Source: Sphingomonas sp. CCH9-E2 (GTDB lineage: Bacteria > Pseudomonadota > Alphaproteobacteria > Sphingomonadales > Sphingomonadaceae). From it: a DNA stretch of 29,171 bases. The position numbers and the translations under genes were made by a program. The notes under the pieces are model-generated. The model worked only from the letters and a program-made list of their open reading frames with translations. It had not been told where the DNA came from and did not search any database. Below, piece after piece: positions 17,213 through 24,573 of this stretch (positions are counted from its first letter, which is position 1; every line of letters begins with the position of its first letter). The DNA is taken from NCBI RefSeq assembly GCF_001557215.1, contig NZ_LSJM01000128.1, positions 1 to 29,171 of the forward strand, in the 5' to 3' direction.

Positions 17213-18079
17213 TCAGGCCTCGACGGTTGCGCGTTGAAAGACAGGATCGCCGGCGGACCGCGAACCGGCGTGGATCTGCGCGAAGCCGAGCCCGGTCACG
17301 CCGCCATCCCAGGCATGATATGCGAGCACTTCGCCCTGCGCGCCCGGCAGCGCGCCCATCACCGCGAGGTAATGGCGGATCTCCAGTGCACCATTTCCGC
17401 CGCGCAGCATGGTCTCGCGGTCGGAAAGGGTGAGGAGCGATCGGGCGTCGCCGGACGCAATCGCGTCGAGCACGAAACGGTCGAAATCCTGCTCGATCTT
17501 CCCCATCTCGCCGGTTCCGACCCAGTGGCTGATCCCGCCGCTTCCGAAAATCACGACGCGCTCATCGCCGTCCTGCGCCTCGACCGCGGCTCTCAGCATC
17601 GCGCCGAATTGATGCGCCCGCTGAAGGCGGATGTACGGCTCCACCCCGCTCGCCATGTAGACGGGCACGGTCTTCACCGATCCGTCTTCCGGCAGGCAGA
17701 GCTGGGCGGGCACGCCGATCGCATGGTCGACCGCGAGACCCTTGGAGACGGCGAGGTCGAAGCCGGCCTCCTGCGAATAGGAAAAGATGTGCTTCGCCAG
17801 CCCGGGATTATGCGGGATCGCCTTGTTGGGGACGCCGGGGAGCTGATCGACCGGGCCGTTGATCTCGCCGAGGCCGATGAGGAGCTGCGGAAGGCATTTG
17901 GGACCGAACAGGATGTAATGGTCGGCGCCGATAATGATTGCCGAAGTCGCACGCAGTTCGGCGACGCGGCGCCGGATCTCCGCGTAAGCCTCGAGGACCG
18001 AGCCCGGGTCCTTCTTCCGCGGGTTGATGAACACCAGCGGGTCATGCGACATGATGAAGCCGCCGACGATCGCGCTCAC
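17213..18079 (-). CDS. Extradiol ring-cleavage dioxygenase, catalytic LigB-like subunit
   Basis: Encodes 288 residues from a GTG start (18079) overlapping the small subunit stop. It belongs to the class III (LigB) superfamily: His12 (SHDP) and His54 (GADHYILFG) as likely Fe(II) ligands, Glu233 (GNGALEIRHYL) as the third, and His185 (GSGGISHWVG) at the position of the acid-base histidine of LigB. These enzymes open catechols with O2. The nearest familiar arrangement is the two-subunit CarBaBb/LigAB type. With a Rieske dioxygenase downstream and a hydrolase upstream, the substrate is probably the catechol formed by that dioxygenase and the SDR. It is a different subtype from the single-chain MhpB-like enzyme at 3158-4096. 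Confidence 0.9.
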   Translation of the reverse strand: MSAIVGGFIMSHDPLVFINPRKKDPGSVLEAYAEIRRRVAELRATSAIIIGADHYILFGPKCLPQLLIGLGEINGPVDQLPGVPNKAIPHNPGLAKHIFSYSQEAGFDLAVSKGLAVDHAIGVPAQLCLPEDGSVKTVPVYMASGVEPYIRLQRAHQFGAMLRAAVEAQDGDERVVIFGSGGISHWVGTGEMGKIEQDFDRFVLDAIASGDARSLLTLSDRETMLRGGNGALEIRHYLAVMGALPGAQGEVLAYHAWDGGVTGLGFAQIHAGSRSAGDPVFQRATVEA

Positions 18080-18357
18080 GACGCCGCCTCCAGCTGCGAC
18101 TGCAGCGTCGGCATCTTGCCGAGATATTCGGGCATCGAGCGGGGGCCGTGGAGCCCCATGTAGAAGCCCATCAGCAGCATCGGATTGAGGCCGCGCCGGA
18201 ACAGCTCCGCCACCTCCTCCTGCGCCACCAGGCGGCGCTCTTCCTCGTCGAGCGCATAGCGGCCGAGAAATTCCTCAGGCTGCTCGCTGTAGGTGCGCCG
18301 CGCCTTCCCCGAGCAGCCGATGTCGTAGAGGCACTGTTCCAGACCGTTCGAGCTCAT
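18076..18357 (-). CDS. Extradiol dioxygenase small LigA-like subunit
   Basis: Encodes 93 residues, close to CarBa (about 90) and shorter than LigA (about 139). The conserved helical part is visible: LGRYALDEEERRLVAQEEVAEL, read in two steps, then NPMLLMGFYMGLHGPRSMPE. This subunit caps the active site of the LigB-like subunit and helps close it around the catechol. It overlaps the hydrolase gene upstream (ATGA) and the catalytic subunit gene downstream. The short form is more like carbazole- and fluorene-type ring-cleavage enzymes than protocatechuate dioxygenase. Confidence 0.9.
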   Translation of the reverse strand: MSSNGLEQCLYDIGCSGKARRTYSEQPEEFLGRYALDEEERRLVAQEEVAELFRRGLNPMLLMGFYMGLHGPRSMPEYLGKMPTLQSQLEAAS

Positions 18358-19196
18358 AACGCCGCCACCCCTTCAAGGAACGCCTCTAGCTCGCCGACGA
18401 ACCGGTCCTCGCGCTCCAGCTGCACCCAATGGCCGCATTGGCCGAAGACGTGCAGCTCCGACTTGGCGAGGTGACGGTGCATGCGCACGGCGACGTCGAG
18501 CGGGATGACACGGTCTTCCCGGCCATGGAGGATCAGGGCCGGAACCGTGATCGCGTCGAGCTGCTCCAGCGGCACGCCCCGGACGATGCGCGGCTTGTCA
18601 CCCTCGGATGGCTTCGGCTGGAGCTTGCGGATCGTGTCCATCCCACTGTTCACCTTCGCCACCGCGAAGCGCGCCTCGACCATCTCGCGGGTGACGATCG
18701 CCGGATCATATGGGAAGCGCTGCATCATCGCCTCCATATTCTCCAGCGTCGGCTCGAAATTGTAGCTGTCGGCGAGCCCGCCGGTCTGCTCGAACTCGCC
18801 AGCCGGCGTGCCCATCAGGACGAGCGAGTGGATGCGCTCGGGGTGCCGGCCCATGATCGCGAGCGAAAGAGCGCCTCCGAAGCTATTCCCCACCAGAGTC
18901 ACCTGATCGAGATCCAACGCCTCAAGCAACCCCGACAGATGAGCGACCCACAGCTTGATGTTCGGCTCGCGATCCTCCGGGCGCTTGGTAAAGCCGAAGC
19001 CGACGATGTCCGGAGCGATCACGCGATATTTCTGCGCGAGGCGGGGAATGACACGCTGCCAATTCTGCCAGGCGCTGACTCCGGGGCCAGAACCATGCAG
19101 AAGCACCAGAGGCCGTCCGGAGCCGGCCTCATGATAATTGGTGGTGATGCCGTCGATCTCGATCGAGCGGCCGACGTCGGGAAGAAAAGAAGTCAT
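18354..19196 (-). CDS. Meta-cleavage product hydrolase (DmpD/CumF/CarC-like)
   Basis: Encodes 280 residues from the ATG at 19196, preceded by GGAAAG; a longer open frame to 19310 crosses both operators and is unlikely. Motifs are LLHGSGPGVSAWQNW (oxyanion region), Ser105 in VGNSFGGAL, Asp228 in LHGREDRVIPL and His256 in FGQCGHWVQLE, with the lid sequence NFEPTLENMEAMMQRFPYD typical of DmpD/TodF/CumF hydrolases. It hydrolyses the ring-fission ketone to 2-hydroxypenta-2,4-dienoate and a carboxylic acid. As first gene of the nine-gene operon it lies immediately behind operator C, only 12 bases away. The second hydrolase of the window (4096-4974) is clearly divergent from it. Confidence 0.92.
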   Translation of the reverse strand: MTSFLPDVGRSIEIDGITTNYHEAGSGRPLVLLHGSGPGVSAWQNWQRVIPRLAQKYRVIAPDIVGFGFTKRPEDREPNIKLWVAHLSGLLEALDLDQVTLVGNSFGGALSLAIMGRHPERIHSLVLMGTPAGEFEQTGGLADSYNFEPTLENMEAMMQRFPYDPAIVTREMVEARFAVAKVNSGMDTIRKLQPKPSEGDKPRIVRGVPLEQLDAITVPALILHGREDRVIPLDVAVRMHRHLAKSELHVFGQCGHWVQLEREDRFVGELEAFLEGVAAL

Positions 19197-19208
19197 AGCG
19201 CGCTTTCC

Positions 19209-19222
19209 ATACTTTAGAGTAC
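19209..19222. promoter_or_regulatory. Operator C: ATAC-N6-GTAC near-palindrome at the nine-gene operon start
   Basis: ATACTTTAGAGTAC is the imperfect member of the operator family; TACT/AGTA arms surround TTAG. On the minus strand a promoter TTGACA (19252 to 19247), 16 bases, TAGTTT (19230 to 19225) would place transcription start at or just inside the site, so a bound protein would block initiation. It ends 12 bases before the hydrolase start codon. Confidence 0.5.
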
Positions 19223-19224
19223 TG

Positions 19225-19252
19225 AAACTAGCCGAGCCGGAGCCCTTGTCAA
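19225..19252 (-). promoter_or_regulatory. Candidate sigma-70 promoter of the nine-gene ring-cleavage operon
   Basis: TTGACA is a perfect -35 hexamer, followed after 16 bases by TAGTTT, a weak -10 (3 of 6). Transcription would begin at operator C. The call is by eye and rests on the perfect -35 box and its position. Confidence 0.4.
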
Positions 19253-19297
19253 TCCCGCCGCTTACCGGCGCCGCCGAAAAACTCCTCCTCAAATGCG

Positions 19298-19326
19298 TTG
19301 CACGCGTCAATACCTAAAGGTATGTT
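19298..19326 (+). promoter_or_regulatory. Candidate promoter of SDR-hydratase operon with operator D
   Basis: TTGCAC (19298-19303), a 17-base spacer and TATGTT (19321-19326) form a reasonable sigma-70 promoter. Operator D, ATACCTAAAGGTAT (19310-19323), is a palindrome with 6-bp arms (ATACCT/AGGTAT) around AA and overlaps the spacer and the -10 box. It has the same ATAC-N6-GTAT shape as the sites at 3102, 9645, 24547 and 26610. Repression by occlusion is the simplest reading. Confidence 0.6.
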
Positions 19327-19345
19327 CTGCGCGCAACAAAGCGGA

Positions 19346-20143
19346 ATGAGACCACAGATGGGATGGCTGGAGGGGCAGATAGCCCTCATCACCGGCGGCG
19401 GATCCGGCATCGGACGCGCGGTCGCCACGCGCTTCCTTCGGGAGGGCGCCACCGTCGTCGTGCTGGATCGCGACGAAGAGCGCCTCGCTAGCCTCGAGGA
19501 GGAGCTCGGCTCCGGATGCGCGACCATAACGGGCGACGCAGCCAATCCGGACGTGGTCGCGCGCGCGGTCGGACTCGCGATGGAGCGTTTCGGCCGGATC
19601 GATGCGGCGATCGGCAATGTCGGCGTGTTCGACTGGCACAAGCGGCTCGATCGAATGACGGCCGCGGAGCTCGAAAAGGCGGCGAACGAGATGGTCGCGA
19701 TCAACCTCAAATCTCACCTGTTCCTGACGCGCGAGGCCTATGGGCCGCTCAAGGCCAGCGGCGGCAGCCTCATCATCACCTGCTCCACCGCCAGCTTCCG
19801 TGGCGGCGGCGGCGGAGCACTCTACACCGCGACCAAGTTCGCCCTGCGCGGCTTGGTCTATCAGCTTGCCCATGAGTGGGCGCCGGAGGTGCGGGTAAAC
19901 GGCGTCGCGCCGGGGGGCACCGTCACCTCCCTTTCGGGGCTCGACGCGCTGGGTTCGGCGGATCGGCGGGTCAACGGCGACGAACGCATCATCTCGGCGA
20001 TCGGCTCGGCGACCCCGCTGGGCTTCGCCGCCGCGCCCGAGGATCATGCCGGACTCTATGTGCTTCTCGCATCGCGGGAGAATTCGCGCGGCATGACCGG
20101 AAGCATCATCGTGAGCGACGGCGGACTATTGGCCAGGATCTGA
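19346..20143 (+). CDS. cis-Dihydrodiol dehydrogenase, SDR family (BphB/HcaB-like)
   Basis: Encodes 265 residues from the ATG at 19346, preceded by GCGGA; an ATG at 19358 (MGWLEG) is also possible, and the upstream one at 19298 lies in the promoter. SDR motifs are the nucleotide-binding TGGGSGIG (16-23), GNVGVFDW where many SDRs have NNAG, and Tyr160-x3-Lys164 (YTATK) with Ser147 upstream. The GNxGxxD and GGGGALYTATK forms are typical of BphB/HcaB dihydrodiol dehydrogenases. It would oxidise the cis-diol made by the Rieske dioxygenase to a catechol with NAD+. It is divergent from the operon encoding that dioxygenase and followed after 10 bases by the hydratase gene. Confidence 0.9.
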   Translation: MRPQMGWLEGQIALITGGGSGIGRAVATRFLREGATVVVLDRDEERLASLEEELGSGCATITGDAANPDVVARAVGLAMERFGRIDAAIGNVGVFDWHKRLDRMTAAELEKAANEMVAINLKSHLFLTREAYGPLKASGGSLIITCSTASFRGGGGGALYTATKFALRGLVYQLAHEWAPEVRVNGVAPGGTVTSLSGLDALGSADRRVNGDERIISAIGSATPLGFAAAPEDHAGLYVLLASRENSRGMTGSIIVSDGGLLARI

Positions 20144-20153
20144 AGAGGGACAA

Positions 20154-20936
20154 ATGAGCAGAAGCGCAATCGAACAAGCCGCACGGGAATTGCGGGAAGC
20201 CTATGGATCCGAACCGGTGGAGCCGATCCGCGAGCGTCTGCTCGAGAACCTCCCGGAGCTCGGCTACGAGGTTCAGGAGATCAACACGCGCTTTTGGGAG
20301 GCGCATGGGCGCAAGATCGTGGGGCGGAAGATCGGCCTCACTTCCCCGGCTGTCCAGTCGCAGCTCGGCGTGCATGAGCCCGATTACGGGATCCTCTTCA
20401 AGGACATGGAGGTGCCCGATTGCGGCCGCTTCTCCGCCGCGAGCGTCCATCAGCCGCGGGCCGAGGGGGAGCTGGCGTTCGGGCTCAAAGCCGCCCTTAA
20501 CGATCCCGACGCGAGCGAAGCGGATGTGGAAGAAGCGATAGAGTGGATGGCGCCGGCCATCGAAATCGTCGGAAGCCGGGTACGCGATTGGCAGATCCGT
20601 ATCGTCGACACGGTCGCCGACAACGCGTCCTCGGGCATGTTCGTCGTGGGGAGCGACCGCCGGACCTTTCGCCGGGCGGAGGCGGACGGGCTTTCCATGG
20701 AGCTTCTGGAGGATGACAGGGTCGTCTCGGCGGGAGCGGCGAGCGCTTGCCTGGGAAGCCCGGTGACGGCGCTCACCTGGCTTGCCCGAAAGATGGCGGC
20801 GGTCGGCCGGCCTCTCGGCGCCGGCGACCTTGTGCTGTCCGGCGCCTTCGGATCCCTCGCCCCGATGGCGTCCGGTCACCGCTACACGCTCAAGATGAGC
20901 GGTTTCGCGGAGCTGTGGATCGACTGCACCGACTAG
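20154..20936 (+). CDS. mhpD: 2-Oxopent-4-enoate (2-hydroxypentadienoate) hydratase
   Basis: Encodes 260 residues, the usual MhpD/BphH/DmpE length, with ribosome site AGAGGGA before the ATG. Family features are RKIGLTSPAVQSQLGV, DYGILFKDMEVPD, AEGELAFGLKAAL with the metal-binding glutamates, WMAPAIEIVGSRVRDW and LGSPVTALTWLARKM. It adds water to 2-hydroxypenta-2,4-dienoate to give 4-hydroxy-2-oxopentanoate, the aldolase substrate. The three lower-pathway enzymes are thus split: hydratase on the plus strand here, aldolase and dehydrogenase at the far end of the minus operon. Both are controlled from the same divergent region. Confidence 0.95.
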   Translation: MSRSAIEQAARELREAYGSEPVEPIRERLLENLPELGYEVQEINTRFWEAHGRKIVGRKIGLTSPAVQSQLGVHEPDYGILFKDMEVPDCGRFSAASVHQPRAEGELAFGLKAALNDPDASEADVEEAIEWMAPAIEIVGSRVRDWQIRIVDTVADNASSGMFVVGSDRRTFRRAEADGLSMELLEDDRVVSAGAASACLGSPVTALTWLARKMAAVGRPLGAGDLVLSGAFGSLAPMASGHRYTLKMSGFAELWIDCTD

Positions 20937-20990
20937 CCTCGTTCGCGATCAACTCGAACCGAGCCACGAGCCTATTTTCCTTTCCGCGAT

Positions 20991-21017
20991 TTTCTGGCCA
21001 GATCATCTGGCTAGAAA
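20991..21017. terminator. Bidirectional terminator hairpin between convergent hydratase and oxidoreductase genes
   Basis: TTTCTGGCCAGA (20991-21002), a TCA loop, and TCTGGCTAGAAA (21006-21017) can form a 12-bp stem with a single G-U wobble. It is nearly symmetric, with T/A-rich outer arms, and sits between two convergent genes. This is the best intrinsic-terminator candidate in the window. A protein-binding palindrome is an alternative. Confidence 0.65.
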
Positions 21018-21031
21018 CACTCCGAGCGGTT

Positions 21032-24000
21032 TCACTCCGCAGCTTCGAGCTCCCGGACCGCGGGGTTCTGGAAGGCGGCGAGGCTCTCTTCGCGCTCACG
21101 CATCGCGGCCGCCAGATTGCGTGCCTTGATGTGGCCGAAGCCCCGGATCGAGTCCGGGTAGGCGGCGAGCTTCACTGCGCGGTCGTGATTGGCCGCGTCG
21201 AGATCGGCGAGGATGCCGGATACCAGCTCCACATATTCCTCGATCAGCCGCCGCTCGGTTCGCCTTTCCGCGGTATAGCCAAAGGGGTCGAAGGGGGTTC
21301 CCCTCAGCACCTTCGCCTTCGCCAGAAGCCGGAACATGGGCAGCATATAGGAGCCGAAGGCCTTCTTGCGGGGATGGCCGGTTACCGGATCGCGCCGAGC
21401 GAGGAGCGGCGGCGCAAGGTGGAAGGACAGCTTATAGTCCCCGGCGAACTGCTCCTTCAGCTTGGCCTCGAACTCGCCCGACGTGTAGAGGCGGCCGACC
21501 TCATATTCATCCTTGTAGGCCATGAGCTTGAAGAGGTTACGGGCCACCGTCTCGGCAAGCAAGGTCGACGACGGCATCGCCCGCGCCTCGGCGGCGCGGA
21601 CATCCTCGACGCATTGTTCGTATCTGCGGGCGTAAGCCTCATTCTGATAATCGCGCAGAAACGCAACGCGCCGCGCGACCAGTTCCTCGATGGAGGAGGA
21701 AAGACGCGTGCAAGCGGGCGCGCGCGACTCCTCCTCGCGCCCGAGCAAGGACTGGAAGGCGGTGGGATCCGACACGGCCAGGCGGCCCAGGCGGAGCGCC
21801 TGCAAATTGAAATCCACCGCCACGCCGTTGAGGCTGATCGCCCTTTCCACCGCTTCCAGCGACACCGGAAGCAGCCCCCGCTGCAAGGCCGCGCCGACGA
21901 TGAACATGTTGGTCCCGATGCTATCGCCGAGCAGCTGCGTCGTCACTCTGGTGGCATCGATGAACAGCGAGCGGCCTGGCTCCAGCACGGCTTTCAGCCG
22001 CTCGAGGATCCTGTTGCCCTGGAAGTCGATGCTGTTGTTGATCGTGAAGGCGGCGGTGGCGGTCAGGTTCTGGTTCACGATGCCCACAGTCGATCCGGGG
22101 CGAAGCAGGCTCATCGCTTCACCCCCGCCTGCCGTGATCATATCGCAGCCGAGCAGCAGATCAGCCTCGCCACATGAGATGCGTGCTGCCGACAGACGGG
22201 ACGGATCGCTTACGATCCGCAGGTGGCTGGAGACGGCGCCGTTCTTCTGCGAAAGGCCGGTCTGATCGATGACACCACCGGCCTTGCCCTCGAGGTTCGC
22301 CGCCATGCAGAGGATAGCGCCAATCGTTACCACGCCGGTCCCGCCGATGCCCAGGATCAGGACCGCGCGGTCTTCGTCCACCGCAGGCGGAGGGTTCGGG
22401 ATGGTCAGATTGGACAGATCGAGAGCGCTGCCTGCCTTGCGCTTCCTCAACGAGCCGCCCTTGACCGTCACGAAGGACGGGCAAAAGCCCTCAACGCAGC
22501 TGAAATCCGTGTTGCAGCTCGACTGATCGATCACCCGCTTCCGGCCGAATTCCGTTTCGAGCGGCTGGACGCTGACGCAGTTGGATTTCACCGAGCAGTC
22601 GCCGCAGGCTTCGCAGACGAGGTCGTTGATAAAGGCGCGCTTGAACGGTGCCGGCTGGGCGGCACGCTTTCCCCGCCGCCTCTTTTCCGCGGCGCAGACC
22701 TGATCGTAGATGATGACAGTGACGCCGTTCGTCTCGCGCAGCTCGCGCTGCACCAGCTCCAGCTCTCCGCGTGGCCGCACGGCGACGCCCGAGGGAACGG
22801 GTGCGCCTTCATATCGGCCGACATCGTCAGCCACGATGACGATCTTTTTCGCACCTTCCTGAAGCAACTCGGATGCCATCTGCCAAGGCGCCAGCTGACC
22901 CTCGATCGGCTGGCCACCGGTCATCGCCACGGCATCGTTGTAGAGAAGCTTGTAGGTGATGCTGACCCCGGCAGCGATTGACGCGCGGATCGCAAGGAAG
23001 CCCGAATGATAATAGGTACCGTCACCAAGGTTCTGGAAGACGTGCTGCTGGTCCGTGAAGGGGGCGATTCCAATCCAGTTGGTGCCTTCACCACCCATCT
23101 GAACCGGCCAGAGATGGGGCCGGTGCGGCATGAATGCAGCCATGGCGTGACAGCCGATTCCCGACAGGGCGATCGACCCCTCAGGCACCTTCGTCGAACT
23201 GTTATGGGGGCAGCCGGAACAGAAGAAGGGCATGCGTGCGAATTCGGTCGCCGGACCGGCAATGTCCTGCATGCGCTGGCTCAATTCCGCGTAGCAGGCC
23301 CGGAGCGGCTCGTCGACCAAGCCAAGCTCCTCCAGGACGCGCATCAGGGCTTCCTGGATGAGCGGCGGATTGAGCTCATTTACCTGCAGGAGGAGAGGCC
23401 GCCCGGATGCGTCCACCTTTCCGATCAGCTGCGGACGGCGATCCGCCGGCTCGTGGAAGAGGATCGTCGCGACCTGCGGCTCGATGAACGCCCGCTTCTC
23501 CTCGACCACCAGGACCTGGCGGTGACCGGCACAAAATTCGCGCATCGCGAGAGGCTCCACGGGCCAGGTCATCGCAAGCTTGAGAACGCGAATCCCGAGA
23601 GCCTCCGAGCGCCGCTCGTCAAGGCCGAGCGCATTCAGCGCCGACATGACATCGAGCGCGGCCTTGCCCGCCGTCACGATTCCCAGCGTGCGGCGCGGGC
23701 TGTCGCGCAGCACCCGATCGAGCCGGTTGCGGCGGACGAAGGCCTGGGCGGCGGGCAGCCGGAAATCCACCGTCCGCCTCTCCATCGAGAGCGGAGTTTC
23801 GCCCCTGATGATGTTGAGCCCCTCCGGCGGCCGCTCGAACTCCTCCGGTAATGCCCATGTGCGGGCGGGATCCATGAGATCGACGACCGCGGTGGCGTCG
23901 GCCGTGTCGTTGACGCATTTGAAGCCGGCCCAGAGTCCGGAATAGCGGGAAAGGGCGAAACCGAAGGAGCCGTATTCGAGGAAATCCGCCACTGAAGCCG

Positions 24001-24514
24001 GGTAAAGGACTGGGATCAGTGCCGCGACCAGCGCCTGCTCCGACTGATGTGACGTGGTGGACGACTTTGCCGCATGGTCGTCACCGGCATAGACCAGCAC
24101 GCCTCCCGCGGCCGATGTGCCGGCAAAATTGCCGTGCTTCAACGCGTCTCCCGCACGGTCGACGCCCGGCCCTTTGCCGTACCAGGCCGCAAAGACACCG
24201 TCATGCCGGGCTCCGGGGAAGAATCCGACCTGCTGGGTGCCGTAGATTGCCGTCGCGGCAAGCTCCTCATTGACTCCCGGCTTGAACACGATCCCGTGCT
24301 CGTCGAGCTGGCGCTGCGCGGCCCACAATGCCGAATCGAGCGAGCCGAGGGGCGAGCCCCGATAACCCGAGATGAATCCCGCAGTCCGCAGGCCATGACG
24401 AGCGTCGGAGCGCCGCTGGTCGATCAGGATACGGCTGAGCGCCTGGGTGCCGGAGATCATCACCCGCCCCTCTTCCAGCCCGAACTTATCCTGGAGTGTC
24501 ACATCGCGCAGCAT
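21032..24514 (-). CDS. Indolepyruvate:ferredoxin oxidoreductase-like fused enzyme (IorAB-type)
   Basis: Encodes 1160 residues, the length of the fused single-chain family. The N-terminal pyruvate-ferredoxin-oxidoreductase-like domain is followed by a thiamine-diphosphate site near residue 497 (GDGTYYHSG, then NDAVAMTGGQPIEG). An iron-sulfur region near 632-660 contains CEACGDCSVKSNC and CNTDFSC. The gamma-type domain begins near 716 (LILGIGGTGVVTIGAI). The reaction is oxidative decarboxylation of a 2-oxo acid (classically an arylpyruvate) with CoA to an acyl-CoA, passing electrons to ferredoxin. In sphingomonad estrogen degradation a protein of this family (EdcC) acts on a meta-cleavage product, so a 2-oxo-acid ring-fission product is a possible substrate here too; that is inference. 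It is divergent from the MFS gene, with an operator between. Confidence 0.92.
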   Translation of the reverse strand: MLRDVTLQDKFGLEEGRVMISGTQALSRILIDQRRSDARHGLRTAGFISGYRGSPLGSLDSALWAAQRQLDEHGIVFKPGVNEELAATAIYGTQQVGFFPGARHDGVFAAWYGKGPGVDRAGDALKHGNFAGTSAAGGVLVYAGDDHAAKSSTTSHQSEQALVAALIPVLYPASVADFLEYGSFGFALSRYSGLWAGFKCVNDTADATAVVDLMDPARTWALPEEFERPPEGLNIIRGETPLSMERRTVDFRLPAAQAFVRRNRLDRVLRDSPRRTLGIVTAGKAALDVMSALNALGLDERRSEALGIRVLKLAMTWPVEPLAMREFCAGHRQVLVVEEKRAFIEPQVATILFHEPADRRPQLIGKVDASGRPLLLQVNELNPPLIQEALMRVLEELGLVDEPLRACYAELSQRMQDIAGPATEFARMPFFCSGCPHNSSTKVPEGSIALSGIGCHAMAAFMPHRPHLWPVQMGGEGTNWIGIAPFTDQQHVFQNLGDGTYYHSGFLAIRASIAAGVSITYKLLYNDAVAMTGGQPIEGQLAPWQMASELLQEGAKKIVIVADDVGRYEGAPVPSGVAVRPRGELELVQRELRETNGVTVIIYDQVCAAEKRRRGKRAAQPAPFKRAFINDLVCEACGDCSVKSNCVSVQPLETEFGRKRVIDQSSCNTDFSCVEGFCPSFVTVKGGSLRKRKAGSALDLSNLTIPNPPPAVDEDRAVLILGIGGTGVVTIGAILCMAANLEGKAGGVIDQTGLSQKNGAVSSHLRIVSDPSRLSAARISCGEADLLLGCDMITAGGGEAMSLLRPGSTVGIVNQNLTATAAFTINNSIDFQGNRILERLKAVLEPGRSLFIDATRVTTQLLGDSIGTNMFIVGAALQRGLLPVSLEAVERAISLNGVAVDFNLQALRLGRLAVSDPTAFQSLLGREEESRAPACTRLSSSIEELVARRVAFLRDYQNEAYARRYEQCVEDVRAAEARAMPSSTLLAETVARNLFKLMAYKDEYEVGRLYTSGEFEAKLKEQFAGDYKLSFHLAPPLLARRDPVTGHPRKKAFGSYMLPMFRLLAKAKVLRGTPFDPFGYTAERRTERRLIEEYVELVSGILADLDAANHDRAVKLAAYPDSIRGFGHIKARNLAAAMREREESLAAFQNPAVRELEAAE

Positions 24515-24540
24515 GGTGGCCTCTTCTTTCCTCTTGAGGA

Positions 24541-24566
24541 GCTACCATTCGCATGGGTATGGTAGC
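24541..24566. promoter_or_regulatory. Operator E: 26-bp palindrome between oxidoreductase and MFS genes
   Basis: The outer arms GCTACCAT and ATGGTAGC are perfectly complementary, an inner CATG is self-complementary, and four scattered positions differ. The core 24547-24560, ATTCGCATGGGTAT, is the operator-family 14-mer. It starts 27 bases before the oxidoreductase ATG. In the plus direction TTGAGG (24534-24539), 18 bases and TATGGT (24558-24563) could be the MFS promoter, overlapped by the site. It is the most extensive palindrome of the six. Confidence 0.65.
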
Positions 24567-24573
24567 AAGAGGG

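Noticed and set aside
15894..18357. Assigning carbazole degradation from the CarBaBb-like subunits
   Set aside because: Carbazole dioxygenase has no beta subunit, whereas a clear beta subunit is encoded here; the substrate remains open.
21032..24514. Naming the region an estrogen-degradation cluster because of the EdcC-like enzyme and TonB receptor
   Set aside because: No P450 4-hydroxylase and no VOC-type 4,5-dioxygenase are present; the ring-cleavage enzymes are of the LigB superfamily and the family also serves arylpyruvate metabolism.
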